From the NCBI RefSeq assembly GCF_002483205.1, contig NZ_DLHM01000007.1, positions 682,001 through 746,000 on the forward strand: a stretch of DNA of 64,000 nt, written 5' to 3'. The DNA comes from Flavihumibacter sp. UBA7668 (GTDB lineage: Bacteria > Bacteroidota > Bacteroidia > Chitinophagales > Chitinophagaceae). A program made the position numbers and the translations under genes. This document shows, piece after piece, positions 18,061-25,862 of the stretch. How positions within the stretch are numbered: position 1 is the stretch's first letter; each line of letters starts with the position of its first letter. Below the pieces are notes generated by a model. That model was not told the DNA's origin. It saw only the letters and a list, made by a program, of their open reading frames with translations, and ran no database searches.

Positions 18061-18787
18061 AAAAGGATTTCAGATACTCAGCTGCTTTGACCAAATCCTC
18101 CGGAGTATCAATATTAACCCCAAGGTATTCTGTAACTACCATCTTTAGAGGAATTCCATTTTCCAGGTAACGCAGGCACTCAATCTTTTCCGCTGCTTCC
18201 AGTGGAGTCATCGGCCAGGAAGTAAAATTCAGAAGAGCCGATTTGCGATAGGCATAGACGCCCACATGCTCATACCAGATAACCGGAGGCTCCGTGCTGC
18301 GCGGATATGGTATGGGGCTACGGCTGAATAGAAGCGAATTTCCAAATTTATCAACCACCACCTTTACTACATTCGGATTTTTCACCGCTTCCGCATCGTG
18401 CATTTCCTGCATCAATGATCCCACCTGAACAGCAGGATCCTTAAAACTGGCCAGCAGATTTTCAAGCGGAGCCCGTTTCACAAAGGGCATATCACCCTGT
18501 ACATTCAGAATGATATCCACCTCCATGTTTTCAATTATTTCAGCAATCCGGTCACTTCCGCTTTCATGGGCCCGTTTACTTCGATACACTTTTCCCCCCG
18601 CAGCCACTATTTCCGCCTCAATAATATCGCTGTCCGTAACCACACTTACCTCGTCAAATAAGCCGGTTGCCACCGTATTTTCATATACCTTCCGAATTAT
18701 TGTCGAATCTCCCAGCGGTTTCATTAATTTTCCCGGAAACCGTGTTGCATCATACCGCGCAGGAATCATCGCTATGCTTTTCCCCAT
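18059..18787 (-). CDS. kdsB: 3-deoxy-manno-octulosonate cytidylyltransferase
   Basis: KdsB activates Kdo as CMP-Kdo for the inner core of lipopolysaccharide, consistent with a Gram-negative cell. The 242-residue protein opens with MGKSIAMIPARYDATRFPGKL, the nucleotidyltransferase loop, and has VVTDSDII, NVQGDMPFV and YEHVGVYAYRKSALL. The start is the ATG at 18787; the TTG one codon earlier is unlikely. It is the last gene of a minus-strand run dnaN-DUF2007-desaturase-kdsB with gaps of 9-55 bp. Its stop codon lies in the end of the large inverted repeat. Confidence 0.95.
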   Translation of the reverse strand: MGKSIAMIPARYDATRFPGKLMKPLGDSTIIRKVYENTVATGLFDEVSVVTDSDIIEAEIVAAGGKVYRSKRAHESGSDRIAEIIENMEVDIILNVQGDMPFVKRAPLENLLASFKDPAVQVGSLMQEMHDAEAVKNPNVVKVVVDKFGNSLLFSRSPIPYPRSTEPPVIWYEHVGVYAYRKSALLNFTSWPMTPLEAAEKIECLRYLENGIPLKMVVTEYLGVNIDTPEDLVKAAEYLKSF

Positions 18788-18815
18788 CAAAAATTATTTT
18801 GAAAACAAAGATGCA

Positions 18816-19634
18816 TCAATAATCGGTTTTTATATCCTTATTGAAAGGAATCCTGAACTGGTAACCCAAATCCTCATCCGTCCTGTCTTCCAGTACATCC
18901 AATCCATACCGTAAACCAGCCGGATCAACATACCGGAAAGTTCCGAACAACCGATCCCAAACAGAAAAAATATTTCCATAATTCGTATCCGTAAGCGGTC
19001 GCTCAAAATGATGATGCGCTTTATGCATATTAGGAGAAACAAAAATCAGACTGATGGGATAATCCAGCCATCGGGGAACCCGGATATTTGCATGATTAAA
19101 ATGTGTGAACAAAGCGGCACAACCCCTATATAAAAAATAAAGCCACACCGGAGTGCCAATTACCAGAATCCCAATGATTGTACTGGTTTCACGAAACAAC
19201 CACTCACCCGGATGATGCCTGGTTCCTGTCGTAACATCCACCTTGGTATCACTGTGATGCACCATGTGAAATTTCCACATAAACTTTATCCGGTGCATGA
19301 ACCAATGGGGAATGTACTGACCAAATAAATCCATGAGTAAAAGCCCAACCAAAATTTGTAACAAGCTATTGAGAGGAAACCATTGTAATAATCCCCATTG
19401 GTTCTCAACAACCCATGCACAGAACCAAATTGTAACCAATCCGAATATCAGGTTTAAAACTAAAGTGGTCGATAAAAAAACAAGATTAACACCCGCATGC
19501 CGAACACGGTTGAAGGAAAATTTAAAAAGTGGATAATACCCCTCCAGCAACCAGAAAAAAATCATTCCACCCATCAGAAGTAGTATCCGATGACCGGAAG
19601 GGATGGTAGCCCAATAAGCAAAAAATTCTTCCAT
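18816..19634 (-). CDS. Sterol desaturase / fatty acid hydroxylase family membrane protein
   Basis: A 272-residue integral membrane di-iron enzyme. Hydrophobic segments occur at about 15-35, 50-75 and 85-110. The histidine clusters of the family are present: HWFMHR, HMVHHSDTKVD, TRHHPGEW and the last cluster NMHKAHHHFERP. Such enzymes hydroxylate or desaturate lipids; here the substrate is unknown. The start is ATG 19634; an upstream TTG frame would add ten residues with an odd cysteine-rich sequence. It sits 28 bp before kdsB and 55 bp after the DUF2007 gene, so co-transcription is likely and a role in envelope lipids is possible. Confidence 0.87.
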   Translation of the reverse strand: MEEFFAYWATIPSGHRILLLMGGMIFFWLLEGYYPLFKFSFNRVRHAGVNLVFLSTTLVLNLIFGLVTIWFCAWVVENQWGLLQWFPLNSLLQILVGLLLMDLFGQYIPHWFMHRIKFMWKFHMVHHSDTKVDVTTGTRHHPGEWLFRETSTIIGILVIGTPVWLYFLYRGCAALFTHFNHANIRVPRWLDYPISLIFVSPNMHKAHHHFERPLTDTNYGNIFSVWDRLFGTFRYVDPAGLRYGLDVLEDRTDEDLGYQFRIPFNKDIKTDY

Positions 19635-19689
19635 ATGGCAGCATTTGGTAGAACAAGTTACCAAAGACAGCCAATCAGAAAATCAAAAA

Positions 19690-20094
19690 TCAGGAAAATT
19701 GACCCAAATCATCCGCCCGGCGACCACAGGACCGACAAATAATTTCAGAACTGAAAACACTTTCATTGATACCACGCAACCGATCCACCAACCGCTTACC
19801 CCATCCCGGAAGTTTAACCAAGGCCTGACGCTCCAGTGATTTACTTCCGCAACCCGGACAAGCAAGCGTTTTTATATAGGCATCTTCCGCGCTTTCCAGA
19901 ATTTGCTGGGCGCGGCTCAGGTCAGTGTCCAGCACCATCAGTTTAATGCCGCCAAGGGCGGGACTCAAAAATGGATCAATCGTAACCGTATGTTCATCTT
20001 TGAGATGACAATTGATTCCACTATCAACCAACAGGTTCAATTGTAAGTTGGCTTTTATATAATTGTCGTATGAACGGATCTGTGAAAAACGCAT
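19690..20094 (-). CDS. DUF2007 domain protein with two cysteine pairs
   Basis: A 134-residue protein. The first half is a DUF2007 domain, described as a putative signal-transducing domain (ANLQLNLLVDSGINCHLKDEHT, LMVLDTDLSRAQQIL). The second half contains ACPGCGSKSLE and ICRSCGR, two CxxC pairs that could bind one zinc as a split ribbon. It begins 9 bp after dnaN on the same strand. Function unknown; the coupling with dnaN is noted but not explained. Confidence 0.75.
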   Translation of the reverse strand: MRFSQIRSYDNYIKANLQLNLLVDSGINCHLKDEHTVTIDPFLSPALGGIKLMVLDTDLSRAQQILESAEDAYIKTLACPGCGSKSLERQALVKLPGWGKRLVDRLRGINESVFSSEIICRSCGRRADDLGQFS

Positions 20095-20103
20095 GAATTG
20101 AAA

Positions 20104-21219
20104 TCAGGCATTCAGCATCAAGGGCATCACCAGCATCAACAATTCCTCATTTTCGTCGGCTTCCATTGGTTTGATAATGCCTGCTTTGGTAGGAGTTGAT
20201 AATTCCATGCGAACCTCATCGCTCTCCGCGGCATTCAGCATTTCAATCAAAAAACGGGCATTAAATGCAATGGCGAGGTCTTCTCCATCATACTGGCATT
20301 TCATGCGCTCATTTCCCTCAAAGCTGAAATCAATATCCTGCGCAGCCAATTGTAATTCACTGCCGGAAATACTCAATACTACCTGATTGGTACTTTTATT
20401 GGAGAATACACTTACACGACGAAGGGCACCCTGAAAATCAGACTTGGTGACAATCATTTTGTAGGGATTATCAGCCGGGATTACCACTTTATAATCGGGA
20501 AAGCGCGCATCAATCAAACGGCAACTCATCTGGGTATTCCCATGGGTTACAAAAAGATGATTGCTATTATAACTTACCGTAATTACATCATCATTATCGG
20601 GCATGGCCGATTTCAGGATATTCAGGGGCTTTTTGGGCACGATGAAGGAATCGCTTTTCGGACATTTAACATCTGTGCGCTTGTATCGAACCAGGCGGTG
20701 CGCATCCGTTGCAACAAACTGAACAAAATTTTTATCCAGTTCGAAATAAACCCCAGTCATAGCCGGACGAAGATCATCGCTGCTAACGGCAAAGAGGCTT
20801 TTGTTTATTCCTGTAACCAGGGCACTGCTGGTCATCTCGAATGAAGTGGTATCATCGGCTGAAGGTTCTTTCGGAAAATTATCCGGATTCTCCCCCATCA
20901 CCTTGTACTTACCATTGTCGCTGGTCATTTCGATTCCGAAATTTTTGTCAATGGTGAACGTCAATGGTTGATCCGGAATATTCTTTAAGGAATCAATCAG
21001 AATTTTTGCAGGAATACAAACCCTGCCATTTTCCTTGGCCTCAATATCCATCTGAACCCGCATCACCGTTTCCAGATCGGTGGCCACCACATTCAATTTG
21101 TTTTTATCTATCTCAAAAAGGAAATCTTCCAGAATGGGTAAAACAGTATTTGCATTGATAACGCCACTGATCTGTTGGAGCTGTTTCAATAAAGCCGAGG
21201 AACTAACGATGAACTTCAT
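20104..21219 (-). CDS. dnaN: DNA polymerase III beta subunit (sliding clamp)
   Basis: A 371-residue beta clamp that tethers the replicative polymerase to DNA as a dimeric ring. Recognised from MKFIVSSSALLKQLQQISGVINANTVLPILEDFLFEI, RVCIPAKILIDSLKNIPDQPL, the clamp-type RHLVRYKR region, YKMIVTKSDFQGALRRVSVFSNKSTNQVVLSISG and the C-terminal LVMPLMLNA close to the peptide-binding pocket. It is not next to dnaA here but leads a run with DUF2007, desaturase and kdsB. On its coding strand TAGTTTCG, one base off the -7 consensus, lies about 24 bp before the ATG. Confidence 0.97.
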   Translation of the reverse strand: MKFIVSSSALLKQLQQISGVINANTVLPILEDFLFEIDKNKLNVVATDLETVMRVQMDIEAKENGRVCIPAKILIDSLKNIPDQPLTFTIDKNFGIEMTSDNGKYKVMGENPDNFPKEPSADDTTSFEMTSSALVTGINKSLFAVSSDDLRPAMTGVYFELDKNFVQFVATDAHRLVRYKRTDVKCPKSDSFIVPKKPLNILKSAMPDNDDVITVSYNSNHLFVTHGNTQMSCRLIDARFPDYKVVIPADNPYKMIVTKSDFQGALRRVSVFSNKSTNQVVLSISGSELQLAAQDIDFSFEGNERMKCQYDGEDLAIAFNARFLIEMLNAAESDEVRMELSTPTKAGIIKPMEADENEELLMLVMPLMLNA

Positions 21220-21371
21220 AAAACGGTTGCGATTTATAAGGGACGAAACTAAGGAAATTCGGGCATTCTGCTATTGAAGATGTAAGATCTCAGTGAAACT
21301 CATCCCTTCAATTGCAGGGATGTTAAAAAAATGGGTTTTTTCCACATCCTGTTTTACTGGAACTTTACTGC

Positions 21372-21851
21372 ATGATTCAGGGAAAACGACTCACTCCCGA
21401 CCAGGCACTCCAAAAAGCCCGCCATTATTGCGGTTATCAGGAACGCTGTCACCAGGAAGTAAAGACCAAATTATTCGGGTTTGGACTTAACCGCCAGGAA
21501 GTGGACAATGCACTTTCCACGCTGATTGAAGAAGATTATCTGAATGAGGAGCGATTTGCCATTCAATTCGCCGGTGGTAAATTCAGAATGAAAGGCTGGG
21601 GCAGGAGCCGGATCAAAATGGAACTCAAACAACGGCAGGTTAGTGAGTACTGTATTAAAAAAGCGATGAAGGAAATCCCGGATTCTGTTTATTTTACTAC
21701 CCTCGAAAAATTAGCGCGAACCCGATGGGAGAGCCTGAAAGACGAGGATAAACCATCGCGCCTGCGCAAAACCCAGGATCACTTAATATATAAAGGATAC
21801 GAATGGGACCTGATAAAGGAAACCTTAAAAGGATTGGAATCCCAGATATGA
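21372..21851 (+). CDS. recX: Regulatory protein RecX
   Basis: RecX binds RecA filaments and limits or modulates recombination. The 159-residue protein has the three-helix repeat pattern: LTPDQALQKARHYCGYQERCHQEVKTKL, LIEEDYLNEERFAIQFAGGKFRMKGWGRSRIKMELKQR and LRKTQDHLIYKGYEWDLIKETL. It is divergent from dnaN and 45 bp upstream of an omega-amidase gene. A 7-bp-stem inverted repeat (CATCCCT...AGGGATG, 21301-21322) lies in its upstream region. recA is not in the window. Confidence 0.9.
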   Translation: MIQGKRLTPDQALQKARHYCGYQERCHQEVKTKLFGFGLNRQEVDNALSTLIEEDYLNEERFAIQFAGGKFRMKGWGRSRIKMELKQRQVSEYCIKKAMKEIPDSVYFTTLEKLARTRWESLKDEDKPSRLRKTQDHLIYKGYEWDLIKETLKGLESQI

Positions 21852-21885
21852 TTCGTTTGAATCCCTCCCTGTGCAACTAAAGAAT

Positions 21886-21893
21886 TAATTTCG
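21886..21893 (+). promoter_or_regulatory. Possible -7 promoter element of the omega-amidase gene
   Basis: TAATTTCG is one base off TAnnTTTG and ends 3 bp before the ATG at 21897. Confidence 0.3.
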
Positions 21894-21896
21894 AAC

Positions 21897-22754
21897 ATGT
21901 CTTCTCTAACAATTACCACTATTCAATCGGCCTTACACTGGGAAGATCCGGAAACTAACCGCCGGATGTTCGAAGAAAAAATGGATGCGGTTGCTGAAAA
22001 AATGGAGCTGGTGATTTTACCGGAAGCCTTTACCACCGGTTTTTCAATGAATCCCGTAAAATTGGCGGAGCCCATGAACGGACCAACACTGGACTGGATG
22101 AAAAGGGTGGCAGCGCGGAAAAAAATTATTCTGACAGGTTCGGTTTTCATTGAAGAGGGTGGTCAGTATTTTAATCGCCTGCTCTGGGTTTTACCCAATG
22201 GACAGGTGGGTCAGTATGATAAAAGACATCTCTTTGCTTATGCCGGTGAGGATAAGCAGTTCAGTGCCGGCCATCGGCGATTGGTTGCTTCGGTCAAAGG
22301 CTGGCGCATCTTCCTTCAAATTTGCTATGACCTGCGTTTCCCCGTCTGGAGCCGCCAACAAGTTCCTTCCCACCCGCCGGGTGCCACCGGTCGGGTGCCA
22401 CCGGTCGGGTACCACCCGCCGGGTCAAGCGGAATATGATCTGCTTATTACAGTGGCCAACTGGCCGGAGCGCAGAAACCAGGCATGGAAAACCCTGTTAG
22501 CAGCAAGGGCAATTGAAAACCAGGCTTATGTTGTGGGTGTTAACCGGGTTGGCGAAGACGGAAATGGAATTTATCATAGTGGAGATTCGATGATCCTGGA
22601 TCCACTTGGCAGCCACCTCTATCTTAAAGAACACCAGGAAGATATTTTTACCATTACACTGGAAAAGGAAAATCTGGATAAAATCCGCCAACAATTACCG
22701 TTTCTTGGAGATGCAGACGCCTTTACCATCTTAAACGAACCCACTGATGTCTGA
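21897..22754 (+). CDS. Carbon-nitrogen hydrolase, YafV-like omega-amidase, with repeat-encoded insert
   Basis: A 285-residue nitrilase-superfamily amidase. The catalytic triad is visible as E43 (LPEAF), K in YDKRHLF near 110 and the nucleophile C in LQICYDLRFPVWSRQ near 142. The sequence matches YafV-type omega-amidases that hydrolyse alpha-ketoglutaramate or alpha-ketosuccinamate. An extra stretch of roughly 20 residues (from about 154 to 178, including HPPGATGRVPPVGYHPPG) lies between WSRQ and EYDLLITVANWPERR, where relatives such as E. coli YafV have only a few residues. It is encoded by four GC-rich 14-bp iterons. The frame is intact. The stop overlaps the nagA start by 8 bp. Confidence 0.9.
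   Translation: MSSLTITTIQSALHWEDPETNRRMFEEKMDAVAEKMELVILPEAFTTGFSMNPVKLAEPMNGPTLDWMKRVAARKKIILTGSVFIEEGGQYFNRLLWVLPNGQVGQYDKRHLFAYAGEDKQFSAGHRRLVASVKGWRIFLQICYDLRFPVWSRQQVPSHPPGATGRVPPVGYHPPGQAEYDLLITVANWPERRNQAWKTLLAARAIENQAYVVGVNRVGEDGNGIYHSGDSMILDPLGSHLYLKEHQEDIFTITLEKENLDKIRQQLPFLGDADAFTILNEPTDV
22370..22425 (+). repeat. Four 14-bp GC-rich iterons inside the amidase gene
   Basis: Units CCACCCGCCGGGTG, CCACCGGTCGGGTG, CCACCGGTCGGGTA and CCACCCGCCGGGTC run head to tail without spacing. The units are near-palindromic and far richer in G+C than the flanks. The first three are nearly identical to the block in nagA at 22860-22901. Confidence 0.92.
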
Positions 22755-23847
22755 AATACAACAGTTTCACTTTACCAATGGCCTTATTTTCACCGGCGAT
22801 GAATGGCATACCCAAGTTGCTATCACGGTAGAAGAAGGCAGGATCACTGAGATCGACCCCCACCCGCCGGGTGCCACCGGTCGGGTGCCACCGGTCGGGT
22901 GGATGGATCTGCAGGGTGGATACCTGGTGCCGGCATTTATTGATGTACAGTTATATGGGGGAAATGGACAACTTTTTGGAGTTCGACCCAGCGTGGAGGC
23001 AATCCAGGCAACAGTCGATTATTCAAGGAAGGGCGGCGCTCACCTGATCCTGCCAACCGTAGCAACCAATGATAACAGCATTGCACTGGCCGCTATTGAT
23101 GCAGTAAAGAAGTACTGGCAAATTGGTGGCAGTGGTGTTTACGGAGTGCACCTTGAAGGACCCTTTCTCAACCCATTAAAAAGAGGCGCCCATGTATTGG
23201 AAAAAATACAGCAACCCTCTATGGAAGCCCTTAAAGCACTGGTGGAGCCCGGCCGAGGCATCATAAAAATGATGACAATCGCCCCGGAACTCTTCCAGCC
23301 GGATCAAATTGACTACTTATTGGAAGCAGGAATCATCCTCTCAGCCGGACATAGTAATGCCAGTTTTGAGGAAGCCAATACCGGATTTGACAGAGGCATC
23401 AGTACCTGTACCCACCTGTTCAATGCCATGTCGCCCTTGCAACACCGGGCACCCGGACTTGTTGGCGCCATCTTTTCCCACCCTTCTGTAGCTTCCAGTA
23501 TAGTGCCGGATGGCTATCATGTTGATCCGGCAGTTATAAAAATGGCCAAACATCAGATGGGGGAGCGTTTATTCATCATTACCGATGCCGTAACTGAGAA
23601 CCAAACAGGGAATTATTTGCACCAGTTGCGGGGAGATCATTACACATTACCGGATGGAACCTTGTCCGGGTCTGCGCTCACTATGTTAAGTGCAGTTCAA
23701 TTTTGTGTAAAAAAAGCCGAAATTTCGTTGGTGGAAGCTCTACGAATGGCCTCCCTTTATCCGGCAAGAGTACTAGGCATTGATAAGGAATGGGGCAAAC
23801 TGGCAGTCGGTTACAGACCGGAATGGTTTTGGATACCATCATTTTAA
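22747..23847 (+). CDS. nagA: N-acetylglucosamine-6-phosphate deacetylase with repeat-encoded insert
   Basis: NagA removes the acetyl group from GlcNAc-6-phosphate in amino-sugar recycling. The 366-residue amidohydrolase has GGYLVPAFIDVQLYGGNG, the metal ligand region HLEGPFLNP, AGHSNASFEEA, STCTHLFNAMSPLQHRAPG, DGYHVDP and the catalytic Asp in IITDAV. Residues 39-51 (HPPGATGRVPPVG) interrupt the N-terminal beta region just before MDLQGGYLVPAF and are encoded by three 14-bp iterons, the same peptide as in the preceding amidase. The frame is intact, the metal-site residues are untouched, and the insert lies in the small beta domain, so activity may be retained. It overlaps the amidase by 8 bp. 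Confidence 0.93.
   Translation: MSEIQQFHFTNGLIFTGDEWHTQVAITVEEGRITEIDPHPPGATGRVPPVGWMDLQGGYLVPAFIDVQLYGGNGQLFGVRPSVEAIQATVDYSRKGGAHLILPTVATNDNSIALAAIDAVKKYWQIGGSGVYGVHLEGPFLNPLKRGAHVLEKIQQPSMEALKALVEPGRGIIKMMTIAPELFQPDQIDYLLEAGIILSAGHSNASFEEANTGFDRGISTCTHLFNAMSPLQHRAPGLVGAIFSHPSVASSIVPDGYHVDPAVIKMAKHQMGERLFIITDAVTENQTGNYLHQLRGDHYTLPDGTLSGSALTMLSAVQFCVKKAEISLVEALRMASLYPARVLGIDKEWGKLAVGYRPEWFWIPSF
22860..22901 (+). repeat. Three 14-bp GC-rich iterons inside nagA
   Basis: CCACCCGCCGGGTG followed by two copies of CCACCGGTCGGGTG, 42 bp in total, equal to 14 codons, so the insertion keeps the reading frame. It is read in the same frame as the copy in the amidase. Confidence 0.92.
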
Positions 23848-23858
23848 AATATATAACC

Positions 23859-24335
23859 ATGGCAAAATTAAATGCAATCGGATTGGATGAAGCAAAAGCT
23901 GCTGACCTCTCCGGCCGACTCAATACCTTATTGGCAAACTACTCTATATTTTATCAAAATACGAGGGGCTATCATTGGAATATCCGTGGTGAAAAATTCT
24001 TTGAACTGCATGTCAAATTTGAAGAGTTGTACAATGACCTGCTGTTGAAAATAGACGAAATCGCAGAGCGGATTCTTACACTTGGTTACTCACCTGCGCA
24101 CAATTATTCAGATTACCATACCATGGCCACTATCAAAGAAAGTAAAGAAGTGGCGGATGGAATGAAAGCAGTAGAAAACATTTTGCAATCTTTTCAAACG
24201 ATAATTGGTCTGCAACGCGAGCTGCTCAAAATTTCCGAAGACGCTAATGATGAAGGAACCAATGCGCTGATGAGCGACTATATCCGTGCGCAGGAAAAAC
24301 TGGTATGGATGTACTCAGCGTTTTTGAATAATTAA
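23859..24335 (+). CDS. dps: Dps family DNA-binding ferritin-like protein
   Basis: A 158-residue Dps/ferritin-like protein that oxidises and stores iron and shields DNA in stress. The ferroxidase signature is NYSIFYQNTRGYHWNIRGEKFFELHVKFEELYNDLLLKIDEIAERILTLG. The start is ATG 23859, preceded by ATATAACC; the frame is open further upstream into nagA but the family begins here. It follows nagA by 11 bp and its 3' end overlaps that of the converging S41 peptidase by 21 bp. Confidence 0.93.
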   Translation: MAKLNAIGLDEAKAADLSGRLNTLLANYSIFYQNTRGYHWNIRGEKFFELHVKFEELYNDLLLKIDEIAERILTLGYSPAHNYSDYHTMATIKESKEVADGMKAVENILQSFQTIIGLQRELLKISEDANDEGTNALMSDYIRAQEKLVWMYSAFLNN

Positions 24336-25820
24336 CTGACGAACCGTCTCCACCTTCAGGTCGCGGTTTTCAATAACGGATTGACGGGTTGCTTTCACTT
24401 CTATATCCGGAAGCACTCCCCGTCCATCTTTCACCGCATTTTTATTGATGACCAATCGAAATTTTGGTAATCGGAATCTTATACCTGTTTCGGGTAACCG
24501 AACATCCGGAATAAACCAGGCAGAATTACCATAAGCAGCACCGCCGGTCTCTTCTCCGATCAATGTAACATTGGACTGACCTTTAACAGTAAGCGCAAAT
24601 ATGGCTGCTGCAGAAAAAGAATTTGGTCCGGTTAGGACATACACTTTTCCCTTATATCGATCTCGCAAAGCCGGTTTGAATTGCTTTCTTTCAAAATACC
24701 CAAAATGATAAAATCCATCTGCTTTTTTCTTTGAAATAAAGCGCATGAAAATACCTGTTACACTATTGTATCGTATATAATTTCCGTACCTGCTCTTTCT
24801 TTTAACAGCATAAAGTGAATCTGCCAGTTTAAAAGGAGTATTTCGGATTTTTTTTGTTAGTAAAGTTGAATGCGCAACATTTCCACCACCATTACTGCGA
24901 ATATCAATTACAAGATGCTGAATATTAAACCTGCGTAAATCTTTAAACGCCGAACGAAAAAATGATTTTAACTGATACCCGTTATTAAAGGTATTGACTG
25001 TCATATATCCTGTCGATAAGCCGGTATCAATTTGTAGAGATCTTGCCCGGTCCAGCTCATTTGCCCGCTGTTCACGACGCTTTAACTGTCTTCTTATTTC
25101 AGGTAATATTGGTTTCCTTGAACTATCTTTTTTTGGCGGATCAACCAGATTAAATACAGTTTGTTGTTCCCTTCCCAAACTGTCGAGATATCCCAATTGA
25201 TAAGCCGGAACATAACCGGCAACCAATCTCAGCCAGCCTCCAAAAGCCCCCCTGTTACTAATAGTTTGCATCAGGTAATTTTCATTATTGCCATCCTGCG
25301 GAATATGCAAAACAAGGCTGTCAACAATCCGCTTAATGGGGGCGCCATTTAAACTGGTCAGAATAGTGCCCCGGGCTAATTTCAAATTACTGCGCTGAAT
25401 ATAATTATTCAATACCACCGTGTCCCGGTCCAGTACTTTGATGGAGATGGGAAATTGCGGAAGTTGGGCGGTATCCAAAAAATGCAGAAACTTTCGAGAA
25501 TAACGCGTACTTGTATGACCACATTTTATTTTCGCTATAACATAACTCAATATGGATCGAAACTGCGGTTCCGTCATGGAATCATTCAATTGGCGGTAAC
25601 CCCAATCAAAATAATAATCCATGCTGTCTTTCGCAGTGTACCAGTATAAAGAAGGGTGTGATTCTTCAAGAATATTTCTAAACAACCGATAATCTTTTTG
25701 CAACTGCTCCTTTGCATAAGGAGTTGATGGAGACCAGCTTTTTTTCGAAACGACACAACTTTGAAGACTGGCTATTACCAGTCCGATCAAAAAAACAAGT
25801 CGATAACGATGGGTAAGCAT
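24315..25820 (-). CDS. S41 family peptidase, lipoprotein
   Basis: A 501-residue C-terminal-processing-type serine peptidase. The N-terminus is a lipoprotein signal with lipobox LQSC (C22), so it is anchored in the envelope. Conserved S41 features: VIDIRSNGGGN near residue 300, and VYVLTGPNSFSAAAIFALTVKG with the presumed nucleophilic Ser, then IGEETGGAAYGNS. The region between the lipobox and the catalytic core carries a weak PDZ-like segment (ILTSLNGAPI). Start at ATG 25820; the TTG five codons upstream is less likely. Substrate unknown. Overlaps dps tail to tail. Confidence 0.88.
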   Translation of the reverse strand: MLTHRYRLVFLIGLVIASLQSCVVSKKSWSPSTPYAKEQLQKDYRLFRNILEESHPSLYWYTAKDSMDYYFDWGYRQLNDSMTEPQFRSILSYVIAKIKCGHTSTRYSRKFLHFLDTAQLPQFPISIKVLDRDTVVLNNYIQRSNLKLARGTILTSLNGAPIKRIVDSLVLHIPQDGNNENYLMQTISNRGAFGGWLRLVAGYVPAYQLGYLDSLGREQQTVFNLVDPPKKDSSRKPILPEIRRQLKRREQRANELDRARSLQIDTGLSTGYMTVNTFNNGYQLKSFFRSAFKDLRRFNIQHLVIDIRSNGGGNVAHSTLLTKKIRNTPFKLADSLYAVKRKSRYGNYIRYNSVTGIFMRFISKKKADGFYHFGYFERKQFKPALRDRYKGKVYVLTGPNSFSAAAIFALTVKGQSNVTLIGEETGGAAYGNSAWFIPDVRLPETGIRFRLPKFRLVINKNAVKDGRGVLPDIEVKATRQSVIENRDLKVETVRQLIIQKR

Positions 25821-25862
25821 GAATTCCCGATACAATTAGGATAAGTGATAAAGTCCTTCAGA

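Noticed and set aside
21301..21322. CATCCCT...AGGGATG hairpin as a terminator for dnaN or recX
   Set aside because: It lies upstream of both divergent genes and no T run follows on either strand; it might be an operator, but there is no supporting copy.
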